From the NCBI RefSeq assembly GCF_005144795.1, contig NZ_SWFJ01000003.1, forward strand, positions 1 to 64,000: a stretch of 64,000 nucleotides of DNA. The letters are read 5' to 3'. The stretch comes from Streptococcus mitis. Lineage in GTDB: Bacteria; Bacillota; Bacilli; Lactobacillales; Streptococcaceae. Within the stretch, counting starts at the first letter, position 1, and every line of letters begins with the position of its first letter. Positions 19,113 to 27,662 of this stretch are shown here, in pieces. The notes beneath the pieces are model-generated. The model was not told where the DNA came from and ran no database searches. It was given only the letters and a program-made list of their open reading frames with translations. A program made the position numbers and the translations under genes.

Positions 19113-19647
19113 AGCAGCTGTAAAAATGATTATCGAGGCTGTAGGAGAGGACACTAACCGCGAGGGCTTGCAGGAAACACCTGCTCGTGTGGCTCGTATG
19201 TACCAAGAGATTTTTTCAGGTCTTGGTCAAACAGCGGAGGAACATTTGTCAAAATCTTTTGAGATTATTGACGATAATATGGTGGTAGAAAAGGATATCT
19301 TTTTCCATACCATGTGTGAACACCACTTCTTGCCATTTTATGGTAGAGCGCATATTGCCTATATTCCAGATGGCCGTGTAGCAGGTTTATCTAAGCTAGC
19401 CCGTACGGTTGAAGTTTATTCGAAAAAACCACAAATTCAAGAACGTTTGAATATCGAAGTGGCCGATGCCTTGATGGAGTATCTAGGTGCTAAAGGAGCC
19501 TTTGTTGTCATTGAGGCGGAGCATATGTGTATGAGTATGCGTGGAGTGAGAAAACCAGGAACTGCAACCTTGACGACAGTAGCTAGAGGTCTATTTGAAA
19601 AAGATAAGGACCTCCGAGACCAGGCTTATCGTTTAATGGGGCTATAA
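19093..19647 (+). CDS. folE: GTP cyclohydrolase I
   Basis: This is the first enzyme of folate synthesis, converting GTP to dihydroneopterin triphosphate. It has 184 residues. The zinc ligands are Cys-75 and His-78 in MCEHHFLPF and Cys-146 in [11 protein letters not shown], and the catalytic core SMRGVRKPG follows. The ATG lies inside the end of folC (20-nt overlap). A BOX repeat begins at its stop codon and separates it from sulD. Confidence 0.97.
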   Translation: MDTQKIEAAVKMIIEAVGEDTNREGLQETPARVARMYQEIFSGLGQTAEEHLSKSFEIIDDNMVVEKDIFFHTMCEHHFLPFYGRAHIAYIPDGRVAGLSKLARTVEVYSKKPQIQERLNIEVADALMEYLGAKGAFVVIEAEHMCMSMRGVRKPGTATLTTVARGLFEKDKDLRDQAYRLMGL

Positions 19648-19760
19648 TACTCTTCGAAAATCTCTTCAAACTACGTCAGCTTCCATCTGCAACCTCAAAA
19701 CAGTGTTTTGAGCAGCCTGCGGCTAGCTTCTTAGTTTGCACTTTGATTTTCATTGAGTAT
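19647..19760 (+). repeat. BOX element between folE and sulD
   Basis: It starts ATACTCTTCGAAAATCTC, with its first base being the last base of the folE stop TAA (19645-19647). It ends TTGATTTTCATTGAGTAT. It holds one CAAAACAGTGTTTTGAG palindrome and interrupts the folate gene cluster without breaking a gene. Confidence 0.92.
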
Positions 19761-19804
19761 AAAAAGAATCTGCTTTGGGCGGATTTTTCTAGAAAGGAAT
19801 CATT

Positions 19805-20617
19805 ATGGATCAACTGCAGATTAAGGATTTGGAAATTTTTGCCTATCATGGTCTTTTTCCTAGTGAGAAGGAATTGGGGCAGAAGTTTGTCGTTTCAGCT
19901 ATCCTATCCTATGATATGACCAAGGCGGCTACAGACTTGGATTTAACGGCTTCTGTCCATTATGGAGAACTGTGTCAGCAGTGGACGACTTGGTTTCAGG
20001 AAACAACTGAGGACTTGATTGAAACGGTAGCCTACAAACTGGTAGAACGTACCTTTGAGGCCTATCCTCTTGTCCAAGAAATAAAGCTGGAACTGAAAAA
20101 ACCTTGGGCGCCAGTGCATTTGCCACTAGATACTTGCTCGGTAACCATTCATCGCCGCAAGCAACGAGCCTTTATCGCCCTAGGAAGCAATATGGGAGAT
20201 AAACAAGCAAACTTGAAACAAGCCATTGAGAAAATGCGAAATCAAGGTATCCATATTCTCAAAGAGTCTAGTGTCTTAACGACGGAGCCTTGGGGTGGTG
20301 TTGAGCAGGATAGCTTTGCCAATCAAGTGGTTGAGGTGGAAACCTGGTTGCCGGCCCCAGTTCTATTAGAGACCTTGTTAGCCATTGAGTCAGAGATGGG
20401 ACGGGTGAGAGAAGTGCATTGGGGACCTCGTTTGATTGATTTGGACTTGCTCTTTGTGGAGGACCAGATCCTTTATACAGATGACCTTATCTTGCCTCAT
20501 CCTTACATAGCGGAACGCCTTTTTGTCCTTGAGTCCTTACAGGAAATTGCGCCTCATTTTATCCATCCGACATTAAAGCAACCTGTCCGTAACTTGTATA
20601 ATGCTTTGAAAAAATAA
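19805..20617 (+). CDS. sulD: Bifunctional dihydroneopterin aldolase / HPPK (SulD)
   Basis: This fused FolB-FolK enzyme makes 6-hydroxymethyl-dihydropterin and then pyrophosphorylates it, providing the substrate of DHPS. It has 270 residues. Residues 1 to about 118 are the aldolase ([21 protein letters not shown] at the start). Residues about 120-270 are HPPK, with [15 protein letters not shown], then [15 protein letters not shown] and the [15 protein letters not shown] end. The fusion is typical of pneumococcus and relatives. The ribosome site is AGAAAGG. Confidence 0.95.
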   Translation: MDQLQIKDLEIFAYHGLFPSEKELGQKFVVSAILSYDMTKAATDLDLTASVHYGELCQQWTTWFQETTEDLIETVAYKLVERTFEAYPLVQEIKLELKKPWAPVHLPLDTCSVTIHRRKQRAFIALGSNMGDKQANLKQAIEKMRNQGIHILKESSVLTTEPWGGVEQDSFANQVVEVETWLPAPVLLETLLAIESEMGRVREVHWGPRLIDLDLLFVEDQILYTDDLILPHPYIAERLFVLESLQEIAPHFIHPTLKQPVRNLYNALKK

Positions 20618-20623
20618 AAAAAG

Positions 20624-20664
20624 CTCTAGTTTTCAGTCACTGGCAACTGAAGGCTAGAGTTTTT
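20624..20664 (+). terminator. Folate cluster terminator
   Basis: CTCTAG (20624-20629) pairs with CTAGAG (20654-20659), with an inner TTCAGT/ACTGAA stem, followed by five T's that run straight into a BOX element. Confidence 0.8.
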
Positions 20665-20778
20665 ATACTCTTCGAAAATCTCTTCAAACCACGTCAGCTT
20701 CCATCTGCAACCTCAAAACAGTGTTTTGAGCAGCCTGCGGCTAGCTTCCTAGTTTGCTCTTTGATTTTCATTGAGTAT
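20665..20778 (+). repeat. BOX element between sulD and the DUF960 gene
   Basis: ATACTCTTCGAAAATCTC through TTGATTTTCATTGAGTAT. It is nearly identical to the copy at 19647, differing at a few bases. Its last base is also the last base (complement) of the DUF960 stop codon on the minus strand. Confidence 0.92.
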
Positions 20779-21095
20779 TAAAATAGGTCATTTTCTTCTG
20801 GGAGGAGGATAGTTTCTCTACCGTCCATATCTAAAACCAGTACTCTTGGCGGATAAAGAGGGTCAAAAGGATGGTTAAAGTCAAAATCAATAGCTGTAGG
20901 GAGGTGTTGACTTGAAAAATGGAAGGTAATTTTTCCTTGGTTATTAAGCAATTGAAACTCGAGTTCTTCTTCCAATTCAAAGACATTTTTTAAGAAGTGG
21001 TCAATAATATACCAAAAAGAGTCAATGACATCATCAGGCAAGCTGGTAACAATGCCAAAACTAGCCGACCGCATGTGGGTATTGGTAAAAGCCAT
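20778..21095 (-). CDS. DUF960-family protein
   Basis: This 105-residue soluble acidic protein of unknown function matches the DUF960 family: MAFTNTHMRSASFGIVTSLP at the start and a hydrophobic-acidic VIDSFWYIIDHFLKN helix. No catalytic motif is visible. I choose ATG 21095 for its AAAGGAGG ribosome site; an upstream in-frame ATG at 21149 has none. It is transcribed divergently from ccpA. Its stop codon touches the end of a BOX repeat. Confidence 0.75.
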   Translation of the reverse strand: MAFTNTHMRSASFGIVTSLPDDVIDSFWYIIDHFLKNVFELEEELEFQLLNNQGKITFHFSSQHLPTAIDFDFNHPFDPLYPPRVLVLDMDGRETILLPEENDLF

Positions 21096-21219
21096 ATCTT
21101 TGCCTCCTTTCTTTTCCCTTATCATACAGCAAATAGGATTAAAAATCAAGAAAAGGTGATTTTTTCTTCATAAACATAGTTTTCTATGAAATTTTTTTCA
21201 AACAATCTTCAAAAAATGC

Positions 21220-21248
21220 TTGAAAGTGTTTACAAATAGTGATAAAAT
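21220..21248 (+). promoter_or_regulatory. ccpA promoter with overlapping cre site
   Basis: TTGAAA (21220-21225), a 17-nt spacer, then TAAAAT (21243-21248). TGAAAGTGTTTACA (21221-21234) matches 13 of 14 positions of the CcpA operator and covers the -35, so CcpA should repress its own gene. Confidence 0.75.
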
Positions 21249-21332
21249 GGAATAAGTAGAATCATGAAAACGAAATTTTCATGCCGTCTCTTTTTTGGAG
21301 TCTCGTGAGGTATGATATAGAAAGGAAATGGA

Positions 21333-22343
21333 ATGAATACAGACGATACAGTAACGATTTATGATGTCGCCCGTGAAGCAGGAGTTTCAATGGCGACGGT
21401 TAGCCGTGTAGTCAATGGCAATAAGAATGTAAAAGAGAATACTCGAAAAAAAGTGCTTGAGGTGATTGACCGTTTGGATTACCGTCCAAATGCAGTGGCG
21501 CGTGGTCTGGCAAGTAAAAAGACAACCACTGTCGGTGTCGTGATTCCAAATATTACTAATGGCTATTTTTCAACGCTTGCTAAAGGGATTGATGATATCG
21601 CTGAAATGTACAAGTATAACATCGTCCTTGCCAATAGTGATGAGGATGATGACAAGGAAGTTTCAGTGGTTAATACACTGTTTTCTAAGCAAGTGGATGG
21701 TATCATCTTTATGGGCTACCACTTGACTGAAAAAATTCGTTCAGAGTTTTCTCGCTCTCGGACACCAGTTGTTCTTGCAGGAACTGTGGATGTAGAACAT
21801 CAGCTTCCAAGTGTCAATATTGACTACAAACAAGCAACGATTGATGCAGTAACCTACCTTGCTAAAGAAAATGAGCGCATTGCTTTCGTAAGCGGTCCAT
21901 TAGTGGATGACATCAATGGTAAGGTTCGCTTGGTTGGCTACAAGGAAGCCTTGAAAAAAGCAGGTATTTCTTATAGCGAAGGATTGGTATTTGAGTCTAA
22001 ATACACTTATGAAGATGGCTATGCCTTGGCAGAGCGTTTAATTTCATCAAACGCAACTGCAGCAGTTGTAACAGGTGATGAACTGGCAGCAGGTGTCTTG
22101 AACGGCCTTGCTGATAAGGGTGTATCAGTACCAGAAGAGTTTGAAATTATTACTAGTGATGATTCGCAAGTCTCACGCTTTACCCGTCCAAACTTGACAA
22201 CTATCGCCCAACCTCTTTATGACCTTGGTGCTATTAGTATGCGTATGTTGACTAAGATTATGCACAAGGAAGAGTTGGAAGAACGTGAAGTTCTCTTACC
22301 TCATGGTTTGACAGAACGTCGTTCAACACGAAAACGGAAATAG
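21333..22343 (+). CDS. ccpA: Catabolite control protein A
   Basis: This LacI-family regulator binds cre sites together with HPr phosphorylated on Ser-46 to govern carbon use. It has 336 residues. The N-terminal helix-turn-helix is TIYDVAREAGVSMATVSRVV (about 8-27), followed by the hinge helix (NAVARGLASKKT) and a periplasmic-binding-like core with VVTGDELAAGVLNGL and ITSDDSQVSRFTRPNLTTI. The ribosome site is AAAGGAA. Its own promoter carries a cre. Other likely targets in this window are manL and pflA. Confidence 0.97.
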   Translation: MNTDDTVTIYDVAREAGVSMATVSRVVNGNKNVKENTRKKVLEVIDRLDYRPNAVARGLASKKTTTVGVVIPNITNGYFSTLAKGIDDIAEMYKYNIVLANSDEDDDKEVSVVNTLFSKQVDGIIFMGYHLTEKIRSEFSRSRTPVVLAGTVDVEHQLPSVNIDYKQATIDAVTYLAKENERIAFVSGPLVDDINGKVRLVGYKEALKKAGISYSEGLVFESKYTYEDGYALAERLISSNATAAVVTGDELAAGVLNGLADKGVSVPEEFEIITSDDSQVSRFTRPNLTTIAQPLYDLGAISMRMLTKIMHKEELEEREVLLPHGLTERRSTRKRK

Positions 22344-22349
22344 AAAAAG

Positions 22350-22385
22350 ATCAGGGAATCGTGAAGATTTCCTGATTTATTTTTA
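22350..22385 (+). terminator. ccpA terminator
   Basis: ATCAGGGAATC (22350-22360) pairs with GATTTCCTGAT (22366-22376) with one G-T pair and a 5-nt loop, followed by TTATTTTT. Confidence 0.85.
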
Positions 22386-22397
22386 GAGGAGGGAATT

Positions 22398-22548
22398 ATA
22401 CTTAATGAAAATCAAAGAGCAAACTAGGAAGCTAGCCGCAGGTTGCTCAAAGCACTGCTTTGAGGTTGTAGATGAAACTGACGAAGTCAGTAACCATATG
22501 TACGGTAAGGTGAAGCTGACGTGGTTTGAAGAGATTTTCGAAGAGTAT
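22398..22548 (-). repeat. BOX element, A-B-C type, between ccpA and ansA
   Basis: It runs from ATACTTAATGAAAATCAAAG to GATTTTCGAAGAGTAT, with a boxB unit (GACGAAGTCAGT) inside. Its right edge overlaps the ansA stop codon (22548-22550). The outer end carries one change (ACTTAATG for ACTCAATG). Confidence 0.9.
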
Positions 22549-23510
22549 TAGCCTTCCATATAGTCCTTTAAAGCCTGTCCTGTTAGTCCGGCATTGAGAG
22601 CGATGAGGAGTTTCAAGCGGGCTTTTTGGGCGTTAAGTTCTTTGACAAAGAAAACACCTGCCTTTTGCAACTGCACGCCCCCACCTTGGTAGGCATAAAC
22701 AGGCTCCGCTATACCGTTAAAGCATCGTGAAACCAGGGCGACTGGGATTCCTTTTTGCAGAAGGCTTTCTAATTTTTGAGCCGTTTCTTTGGGAATATTA
22801 CCAGCTCCGAAGGCTTGGATAATCAAACCGTCCAATTGTTCCAAATCCAGCATATCAATCAGCTCATCTGTCATACCAGCATAAGCCGAGATGATAGGGA
22901 CTAAGCCTTGTATGTGATCAAGGTCAAAGCGGACACGAGGCTCCGCTGTTTTGAAGTAGAGTATTTCCTGTTTCATGATGAGACCAAGTGGCCCGTGTGT
23001 TGGGGTCTGGAAGGTGCCGACGTTGGTCGTATGTGTTTTGGTAACATACTTGGCAGCATGGATTTCATCGTTCATAACAACCAAAACTCCTTTGTCAGCA
23101 GCCCTGTCATCGCTAGCTACCCGCAAAGCACTCAGATAATTATAAACACCGTCACTACCGAGTTCGTTAGAGCTGCGCATGGCCCCTGTTAGAACGATAG
23201 GCATACGGGGAACTTCCATGGTATCAAGGAAATAGGCTGTTTCCTCTAGAGTATCGGTCCCGTGTGTGATCACCACTCCATCGTAGTTAGCAGCTTCCTC
23301 TTTAATTTTCTGGTAGAGGGCCAGCATATGCTTGGGTTTGATATGGGGACTTGGCAGATTAAAAAAATCTAAGGCATGGACTTGGATTCCTTCAAGTGGG
23401 TTGGATACATGGTTCATGGGATTATCTGAACTCGTCACAACAGCGCCAGAAGCATCGGCTTGCATGGAAATAGTTCCGCCCGTATGTAAAACAAGGATTT
23501 TCTTAGGCAT
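22548..23510 (-). CDS. ansA: L-asparaginase (type I)
   Basis: It hydrolyses asparagine to aspartate and ammonia. It has 320 residues, with no signal peptide, so it is cytoplasmic. Both catalytic threonine motifs are present: VLHTGGTISMQ near the N-terminus and VVITHGTDTLEETAYFLD near 80-97. The Lys of the second triad lies in the PIVLTGAMRSS region or close by. The gene faces ccpA convergently, and its TAA stop lies at the edge of a BOX repeat. It diverges from the HAD-fusion gene within about 65 nt. Confidence 0.95.
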   Translation of the reverse strand: MPKKILVLHTGGTISMQADASGAVVTSSDNPMNHVSNPLEGIQVHALDFFNLPSPHIKPKHMLALYQKIKEEAANYDGVVITHGTDTLEETAYFLDTMEVPRMPIVLTGAMRSSNELGSDGVYNYLSALRVASDDRAADKGVLVVMNDEIHAAKYVTKTHTTNVGTFQTPTHGPLGLIMKQEILYFKTAEPRVRFDLDHIQGLVPIISAYAGMTDELIDMLDLEQLDGLIIQAFGAGNIPKETAQKLESLLQKGIPVALVSRCFNGIAEPVYAYQGGGVQLQKAGVFFVKELNAQKARLKLLIALNAGLTGQALKDYMEG

Positions 23511-23534
23511 GATTTAGTCACTCTTTCTGAAATG

Positions 23535-23543
23535 TGGTATAAT
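23535..23543 (+). promoter_or_regulatory. Extended -10 of the HAD-fusion gene
   Basis: TG (23535-23536), G, TATAAT (23538-23543). There is no strong -35. It leads into the gene starting at 23576. Confidence 0.65.
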
Positions 23544-23575
23544 CATTGTATCACAAAAGGGGAGATTGGGATAGG

Positions 23576-24967
23576 ATGGAAGTCAAAGCTGTTTTTTTTG
23601 ATATCGATGGAACCTTGGTCAACGATCGCAAGAGTGTTTTGAAATCCACTAAGGACGCGATTAAGATTGTCAAAGAACAAGGGGTGCTTGTCGGCGTAGC
23701 GACAGGACGAGGACCTTTTTTTGTTAGGGAATTGATGGACGATTTGAACCTGGATTTTGCGGTAACCTACAATGGCCAGTATATCTTTACTAAAGACAGA
23801 GTCTTGTTCACGAGTCCTATTTCCAAGTTACATTTGCGCCAGCTAATTAGCTATGCTAAAAAAGAGGGCAAGGAGATTGCCCTAGGGACTAAGGATGCCA
23901 TGTTGGGTTCTAAAATCATGTCCTTTGGTCTGGGTTCTTTTTCCCAACGAATCAGTCGCTTCATTCCCTCTGTTTTAACTCGTACGGTGAGTCATTCCTT
24001 TAATTGTATGGTCAGTAAGGTTGTTCCCCAAAAGGAAGAAGACCTACTTGAACTAATGAATCAGCCCATCTACCAAGTTTTGATGCTGATGACACCAGAA
24101 GAATCTGAGAAGGCGGCAGCTGATTTTGAAGACTTGAAATTGACACGTAGCAATCCTTTTGCAGCGGATGTCATCAATCAAGGAAACTCTAAGTTGGAAG
24201 GCATTCGACGAGTTGGGAAAGAATATGGTTTTGATCTCAACCAAGTCATGGCCTTTGGTGACTCAGATAACGACCTAGAAATGCTGGCGGGTGTCGGTAT
24301 GTCAGTCGCTATGGGAAATGGTAGCAGCAGTGTTAAGGAAGTAGCCAAGCACATCACTACCAGCAATCAGCAAGACGGAATCCACAAGGCCCTGGAACAT
24401 TTTGGTGTTCTGGCTTCAGAAAAAGTCTTTGTCAGCCGTGACTATCATTTCAATAAGGTCAAGACCTTCCACCACATGATGGATGAACGAACCCAAGAAG
24501 AACCTCGAGCTTGGGATTTAGAAGGTGCAACCCACAGGGCTGGCTTTAAAATAGAAGAATTGGTGGAATTTGTTAGAGCTGCCAGTCCTTCTGAAGAGGA
24601 CTTTGGTCAAGCTTTATCGCAACTTCATCAAGCTCTTGATAAGGCGGCAGATAAAGTAGCTAAGAAGACGCCTGCTCAGCAAGATTTGATAGGTCAGGTA
24701 GATGCCCTGATTGACACGCTTTACTTCACCTACGGTAGTTTTGTCTTGATGGGAGTGGACCCAGAACGTATTTTTGATATTGTTCATCAGGCCAATATGG
24801 GGAAAATTTTCCCTGACGGCAAGGCTCATTTTGATCCAGTGACCCACAAAATCTTAAAACCAGATGATTGGGAAGAAAAATATGCTCCAGAACCTGCTAT
24901 TAAAAAGGAACTGCAGCGCCAACTCAAGGCTTATGAACGCCATAAAGAGAGAAATAACACTCAATGA
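23576..24967 (+). CDS. HAD phosphatase fused to an all-alpha NTP pyrophosphohydrolase domain
   Basis: This is a two-domain protein of 463 residues. Residues 1 to about 275 are a Cof-type HAD phosphatase: AVFFDIDGTLVNDRKS with the nucleophile, VATGRGPF, and AFGDSDNDLEMLAGVG. Residues about 285-463 look like a MazG/PRA-PH-type all-alpha domain, with the acidic pair IEELVEF and a second motif in VDALIDTLYFTYGSF plus HQANMGKI, the expected magnesium-binding pattern. A role in cleaning up abnormal nucleotides is an inference. The last two codons (Thr, Gln) and the stop are made of BOX repeat sequence. ATG 23576 follows GGGGAG at a rather long spacing. Confidence 0.82.
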   Translation: MEVKAVFFDIDGTLVNDRKSVLKSTKDAIKIVKEQGVLVGVATGRGPFFVRELMDDLNLDFAVTYNGQYIFTKDRVLFTSPISKLHLRQLISYAKKEGKEIALGTKDAMLGSKIMSFGLGSFSQRISRFIPSVLTRTVSHSFNCMVSKVVPQKEEDLLELMNQPIYQVLMLMTPEESEKAAADFEDLKLTRSNPFAADVINQGNSKLEGIRRVGKEYGFDLNQVMAFGDSDNDLEMLAGVGMSVAMGNGSSSVKEVAKHITTSNQQDGIHKALEHFGVLASEKVFVSRDYHFNKVKTFHHMMDERTQEEPRAWDLEGATHRAGFKIEELVEFVRAASPSEEDFGQALSQLHQALDKAADKVAKKTPAQQDLIGQVDALIDTLYFTYGSFVLMGVDPERIFDIVHQANMGKIFPDGKAHFDPVTHKILKPDDWEEKYAPEPAIKKELQRQLKAYERHKERNNTQ

Positions 24968-25070
24968 AAATCAAAGAGCAAACTAGGAAACTAGCCGCAG
25001 GCTGCTCAAAACACTGTTTTGAGGTTGTAGATGGACGTTGACGTGGTTTGAAGAGATTTTCGAAGAGTAT
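24959..25070 (-). repeat. BOX element overlapping the end of the HAD-fusion gene
   Basis: It starts ACTCAATGAAAATCAAAG and ends GATTTTCGAAGAGTAT. The first 9 bases encode Thr-Gln-stop of the upstream gene. It contains a CAAAACACTGTTTTGAG palindrome and a shortened middle part. Confidence 0.9.
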
Positions 25071-25081
25071 AAATAGTAAAC

Positions 25082-25106
25082 AAAAAGGAGCTCTGGGCTC
25101 CTTTTC
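25082..25106 (-). terminator. Terminator of the universal stress protein gene
   Basis: Read on the minus strand, GGAGC and GCTCC pair with one bulged base, flanked by AAAA and TTTTT. It lies 8 nt beyond the stop codon. Confidence 0.7.
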
Positions 25107-25113
25107 TTCGTGA

Positions 25114-25566
25114 TTATAAGGTTTTTTCTTGTTCTCTCACAACCAGCAAATCGACCTTAGCATGGCGGAGGATGTATTCAGATGAAGAACCGACCAAGAG
25201 GCGTTCAAAGGCGTTGAGACCAGTTGCGCCAACGAGGATGAGGTCCACTTCCTCAGAATCTGGAATAGTACGTGCCAAGAGGGTCTTTGGATTTCCCATT
25301 TCAATGACGATATGAACATCTGCCACACCAGCATCTTTAGCACGTTTTTCGTACTCTTTCATCAGACTTTCAGCGTCGACTTGGAGTTCTTCGTAAACTT
25401 CAGCATCAAAGGTGGATACACTTTGTAGAGCGCGTGTGTCAATGACATGTGCGATGGTGAGTTTAGCGTCGTTTCGTAGAGCAGAATGAACTCCCTTGAC
25501 AAAAGCCAAGTCTGCTTCTTTAGAACCATCGATTGCGACCATAATATTTTGGTAACGTTGTGCCAT
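25114..25566 (-). CDS. Universal stress protein (UspA family)
   Basis: This is a 150-residue single-domain UspA fold. Landmarks are NIMVAIDGSKEADLAF at the N-terminus and the ATP-binding-type loop LILVGATGLNAFERLLVGSSSEYILRHA near the C-terminus (the G2XG9XGS pattern), so it is probably the nucleotide-binding class. I choose ATG 25566 with an AGGAGG ribosome site; the frame upstream to 25629 lies within the promoter region. A cre-like site lies upstream, linking it to sugar supply if functional. Confidence 0.88.
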   Translation of the reverse strand: MAQRYQNIMVAIDGSKEADLAFVKGVHSALRNDAKLTIAHVIDTRALQSVSTFDAEVYEELQVDAESLMKEYEKRAKDAGVADVHIVIEMGNPKTLLARTIPDSEEVDLILVGATGLNAFERLLVGSSSEYILRHAKVDLLVVREQEKTL

Positions 25567-25598
25567 AATGAAACCTCCTGAAATTTTCTTACTATAAT

Positions 25599-25612
25599 TG
25601 TAAACCTTTTCA
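25599..25612. promoter_or_regulatory. cre-like site upstream of the stress protein gene
   Basis: TGTAAACCTTTTCA matches 13 of 14 positions of TGWAARCGYTWNCW; the mismatch is in the central CG. It lies about 33 nt upstream of the start codon, within the likely promoter. Confidence 0.45.
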
Positions 25613-25727
25613 CTATAGAAGTAAAGCAAAAAAGGTATTTTTTAAAAGAATGTTAGCGCTCAAAATCTATATAAATATATGATAAAATAAAAGAAAGGAT
25701 AGCAGGAAAGAAGTGAAGGGAGGGAGA

Positions 25728-26021
25728 ATGATGAAAAACTCTTTTCAAAAATCAAATTTCCTTTATTATGCAATCATCCTAGTTTCAGTCTTGGTAGAAA
25801 TTGTCATGATCTGGCAATTAGAGAGACTGATTCCCCTTCTTTATCTAGGTTTTATCGGCTTTTTAGTCTTTCATGTACTCTATCATCTGTTTTTATTCCT
25901 AGTTGCTAAACGAAGTGGGCGTTGGGATTACTTGACGATATGGGGGCTTTTCCTCATGTTCAATCTTCTTTATGACTCCTTTTTAGGCTTGCTTTTTCTA
26001 GGTTTATCTTTTGGTATGTGA
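25728..26021 (+). CDS. Small membrane protein of unknown function
   Basis: This 97-residue protein has three hydrophobic segments (about 15-33, 38-62 and 73-95) joined by short charged loops such as KRSGRWDY. No family motif is recognised and no function can be given. ATG 25728 has a GGGAGGGAG ribosome site immediately upstream; a second ATG three bases later is equally possible. It lies between the stress protein and aminotransferase genes, both of which have their own signals. Confidence 0.65.
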   Translation: MMKNSFQKSNFLYYAIILVSVLVEIVMIWQLERLIPLLYLGFIGFLVFHVLYHLFLFLVAKRSGRWDYLTIWGLFLMFNLLYDSFLGLLFLGLSFGM

Positions 26022-26118
26022 TCTGTCTTTGGCAAAATTCCTGCTATTTCACCTGTCTTGACCTCGCTTTTAGTGAAGTTTTTATCCTATACGAATCTAG
26101 TAACACATTTCAGTAAAC

Positions 26119-26147
26119 TTGTCGCATTCTCTTTCTAGTGGTATAAT
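26119..26147 (+). promoter_or_regulatory. Aminotransferase gene promoter
   Basis: TTGTCG (26119-26124), a 17-nt spacer ending in TGG, then TATAAT (26142-26147). The start codon is at 26178 with the ribosome site TTGAGGA. The 26022-26118 stretch before it holds no gene that I can see. Confidence 0.8.
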
Positions 26148-26177
26148 GTTACTATCCTGAAGAATTGAGGAAACAAG

Positions 26178-27392
26178 ATGAAAGAATATAATAAATCTAG
26201 TAAGTTAGAGCATGTTGCTTATGATATCCGTGGTCCTGTTTTGGAAGAAGCCATGCGGATGCGAGCAAATGGAGAAAAGATTTTACGTCTGAATACAGGA
26301 AATCCAGCAGAATTTGGCTTCACAGCGCCAGACGAGGTCATTCATGACTTGATTATGAATGCGCGTGATAGTGAGGGTTATTCTGACTCCAAAGGGATTT
26401 TCTCAGCCCGTAAGGCTATCATGCAGTATTGCCAATTGAAAAAATTCCCAAATGTAGATATTGATGATATCTATCTTGGAAATGGTGTCAGTGAGTTGAT
26501 AGTCATGTCCATGCAGGGGCTTTTGGACAATGGGGATGAAGTCTTAGTGCCAATGCCAGACTATCCTCTCTGGACGGCCGCTGTCAGCCTAGCTGGAGGA
26601 AATGCCGTTCACTATATCTGTGATGAAGCTGCAGAATGGTACCCAGATATTGACGATATCAAGTCAAAAATTACTTCCAATACCAAGGCAATCGTCCTTA
26701 TCAATCCAAATAACCCAACTGGAGCCCTTTATCCGAAGGAACTCTTGCTGGAGATTATTGAGATTGCCCGTCAAAACGATTTGATTATCTTTGCGGATGA
26801 AATTTACGACCGCATGGTCATGGATGGGCATGTGCATACGCCTGTGGCGAGCTTGGCACCAGATGTCTTCTGTGTCAGCATGAATGGTCTATCAAAATCC
26901 CACCGTATTGCTGGTTTCCGTGTGGGTTGGATGGTCTTGTCTGGCCCTAAGACACACGTTAAAGGCTATATCGAAGGGCTCAATATGTTGTCCAATATGC
27001 GCCTTTGCTCTAATGTTTTGGCCCAGCAAGTCGTACAAACTTCCTTGGGTGGCCACCAATCAGTCGATGAATTGCTTCTTCCAGGTGGACGGATTTACGA
27101 GCAAAGAAATTTCATCTACAATGCCATTCAAGAGATTCCAGGTTTATCTGCGGTTAAACCCAAGGCGGGACTCTATATCTTCCCTAAAATCGACCGCAAT
27201 ATGTACCGTATCGATGATGATGAGCAGTTTGTCCTTAATTTCTTGAAACAGGAAAAGGTTCTCTTGGTTCATGGTCGAGGTTTTAACTGGCAGGAACCAG
27301 ACCACTTCCGTATCGTTTACCTTCCTCGTGTTGATGAACTAGCCCAAATACAAGAAAAGATGACTCGTTTCTTGAAACAGTATCGTAGATAG
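26178..27392 (+). CDS. alaT: Alanine-type pyridoxal-phosphate aminotransferase
   Basis: This fold-type I aminotransferase is of the AlaT/AspC class, 404 residues, probably interconverting alanine and pyruvate. PLP-binding features are present: NGVSELIVMSMQGLLDNGDEV (phosphate-loop region), INPNNPTGALYP, DEIYDRMVMDG, and the Schiff-base lysine in GLSKSHRIAGFRVGW near 240. The closing Arg for the substrate carboxylate is in DHFRIVYLPR. Substrate preference is inferred from overall similarity only. An IS30 element lies downstream of it. Confidence 0.88.
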   Translation: MKEYNKSSKLEHVAYDIRGPVLEEAMRMRANGEKILRLNTGNPAEFGFTAPDEVIHDLIMNARDSEGYSDSKGIFSARKAIMQYCQLKKFPNVDIDDIYLGNGVSELIVMSMQGLLDNGDEVLVPMPDYPLWTAAVSLAGGNAVHYICDEAAEWYPDIDDIKSKITSNTKAIVLINPNNPTGALYPKELLLEIIEIARQNDLIIFADEIYDRMVMDGHVHTPVASLAPDVFCVSMNGLSKSHRIAGFRVGWMVLSGPKTHVKGYIEGLNMLSNMRLCSNVLAQQVVQTSLGGHQSVDELLLPGGRIYEQRNFIYNAIQEIPGLSAVKPKAGLYIFPKIDRNMYRIDDDEQFVLNFLKQEKVLLVHGRGFNWQEPDHFRIVYLPRVDELAQIQEKMTRFLKQYRR

Positions 27393-27398
27393 GGCTTA

Positions 27399-27410
27399 CA
27401 TTCGAAAAAG
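27399..27410 (+). repeat. Left 12-bp direct repeat flanking the IS30 element
   Basis: CATTCGAAAAAG here is repeated exactly at 28942-28953, on the other side of the insertion. It is a candidate target-site duplication. A related ATTCGAAAAAGG occurs at 7651-7662 with no element beside it. Confidence 0.65.
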
Positions 27411-27473
27411 GCTAAATTCGCAAACTAAGTTCCACCGCTAGTAGAAGTGGAAGTTAGTCTGATAAAAATCATA

Positions 27474-27520
27474 AAAACCAGTGGAATTCCGTGTCAGGGT
27501 AAGTTCCACTGGTTTTACTC
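27474..27520. terminator. Long hairpin at the left end of the IS30 element
   Basis: AAAACCAGTGGAA (27474-27486) and TTCCACTGGTTTT (27504-27516) form a perfect 13-bp stem with a 17-nt loop. A and T tails allow termination on either strand. Confidence 0.7.
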
Positions 27521-27662
27521 ATGCTTGATTTGATAGCTTTTGTAACCAAAATGAATCGAAAAAAAGAGCGCACAACCCCCCCTCATCTGAAAGCGTTTCA
27601 GATTAAGTTCCGCTATGGTGGAAGTTAGTGTGAGACGTTTGAATGGGTTTTTTGGTTAGTTT

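Noticed and set aside
26087-26097. ComX (competence) promoter box TACGAATA upstream of alaT
   Set aside because: The sequence is TACGAATC, and a consensus vegetative promoter lies between it and the gene.
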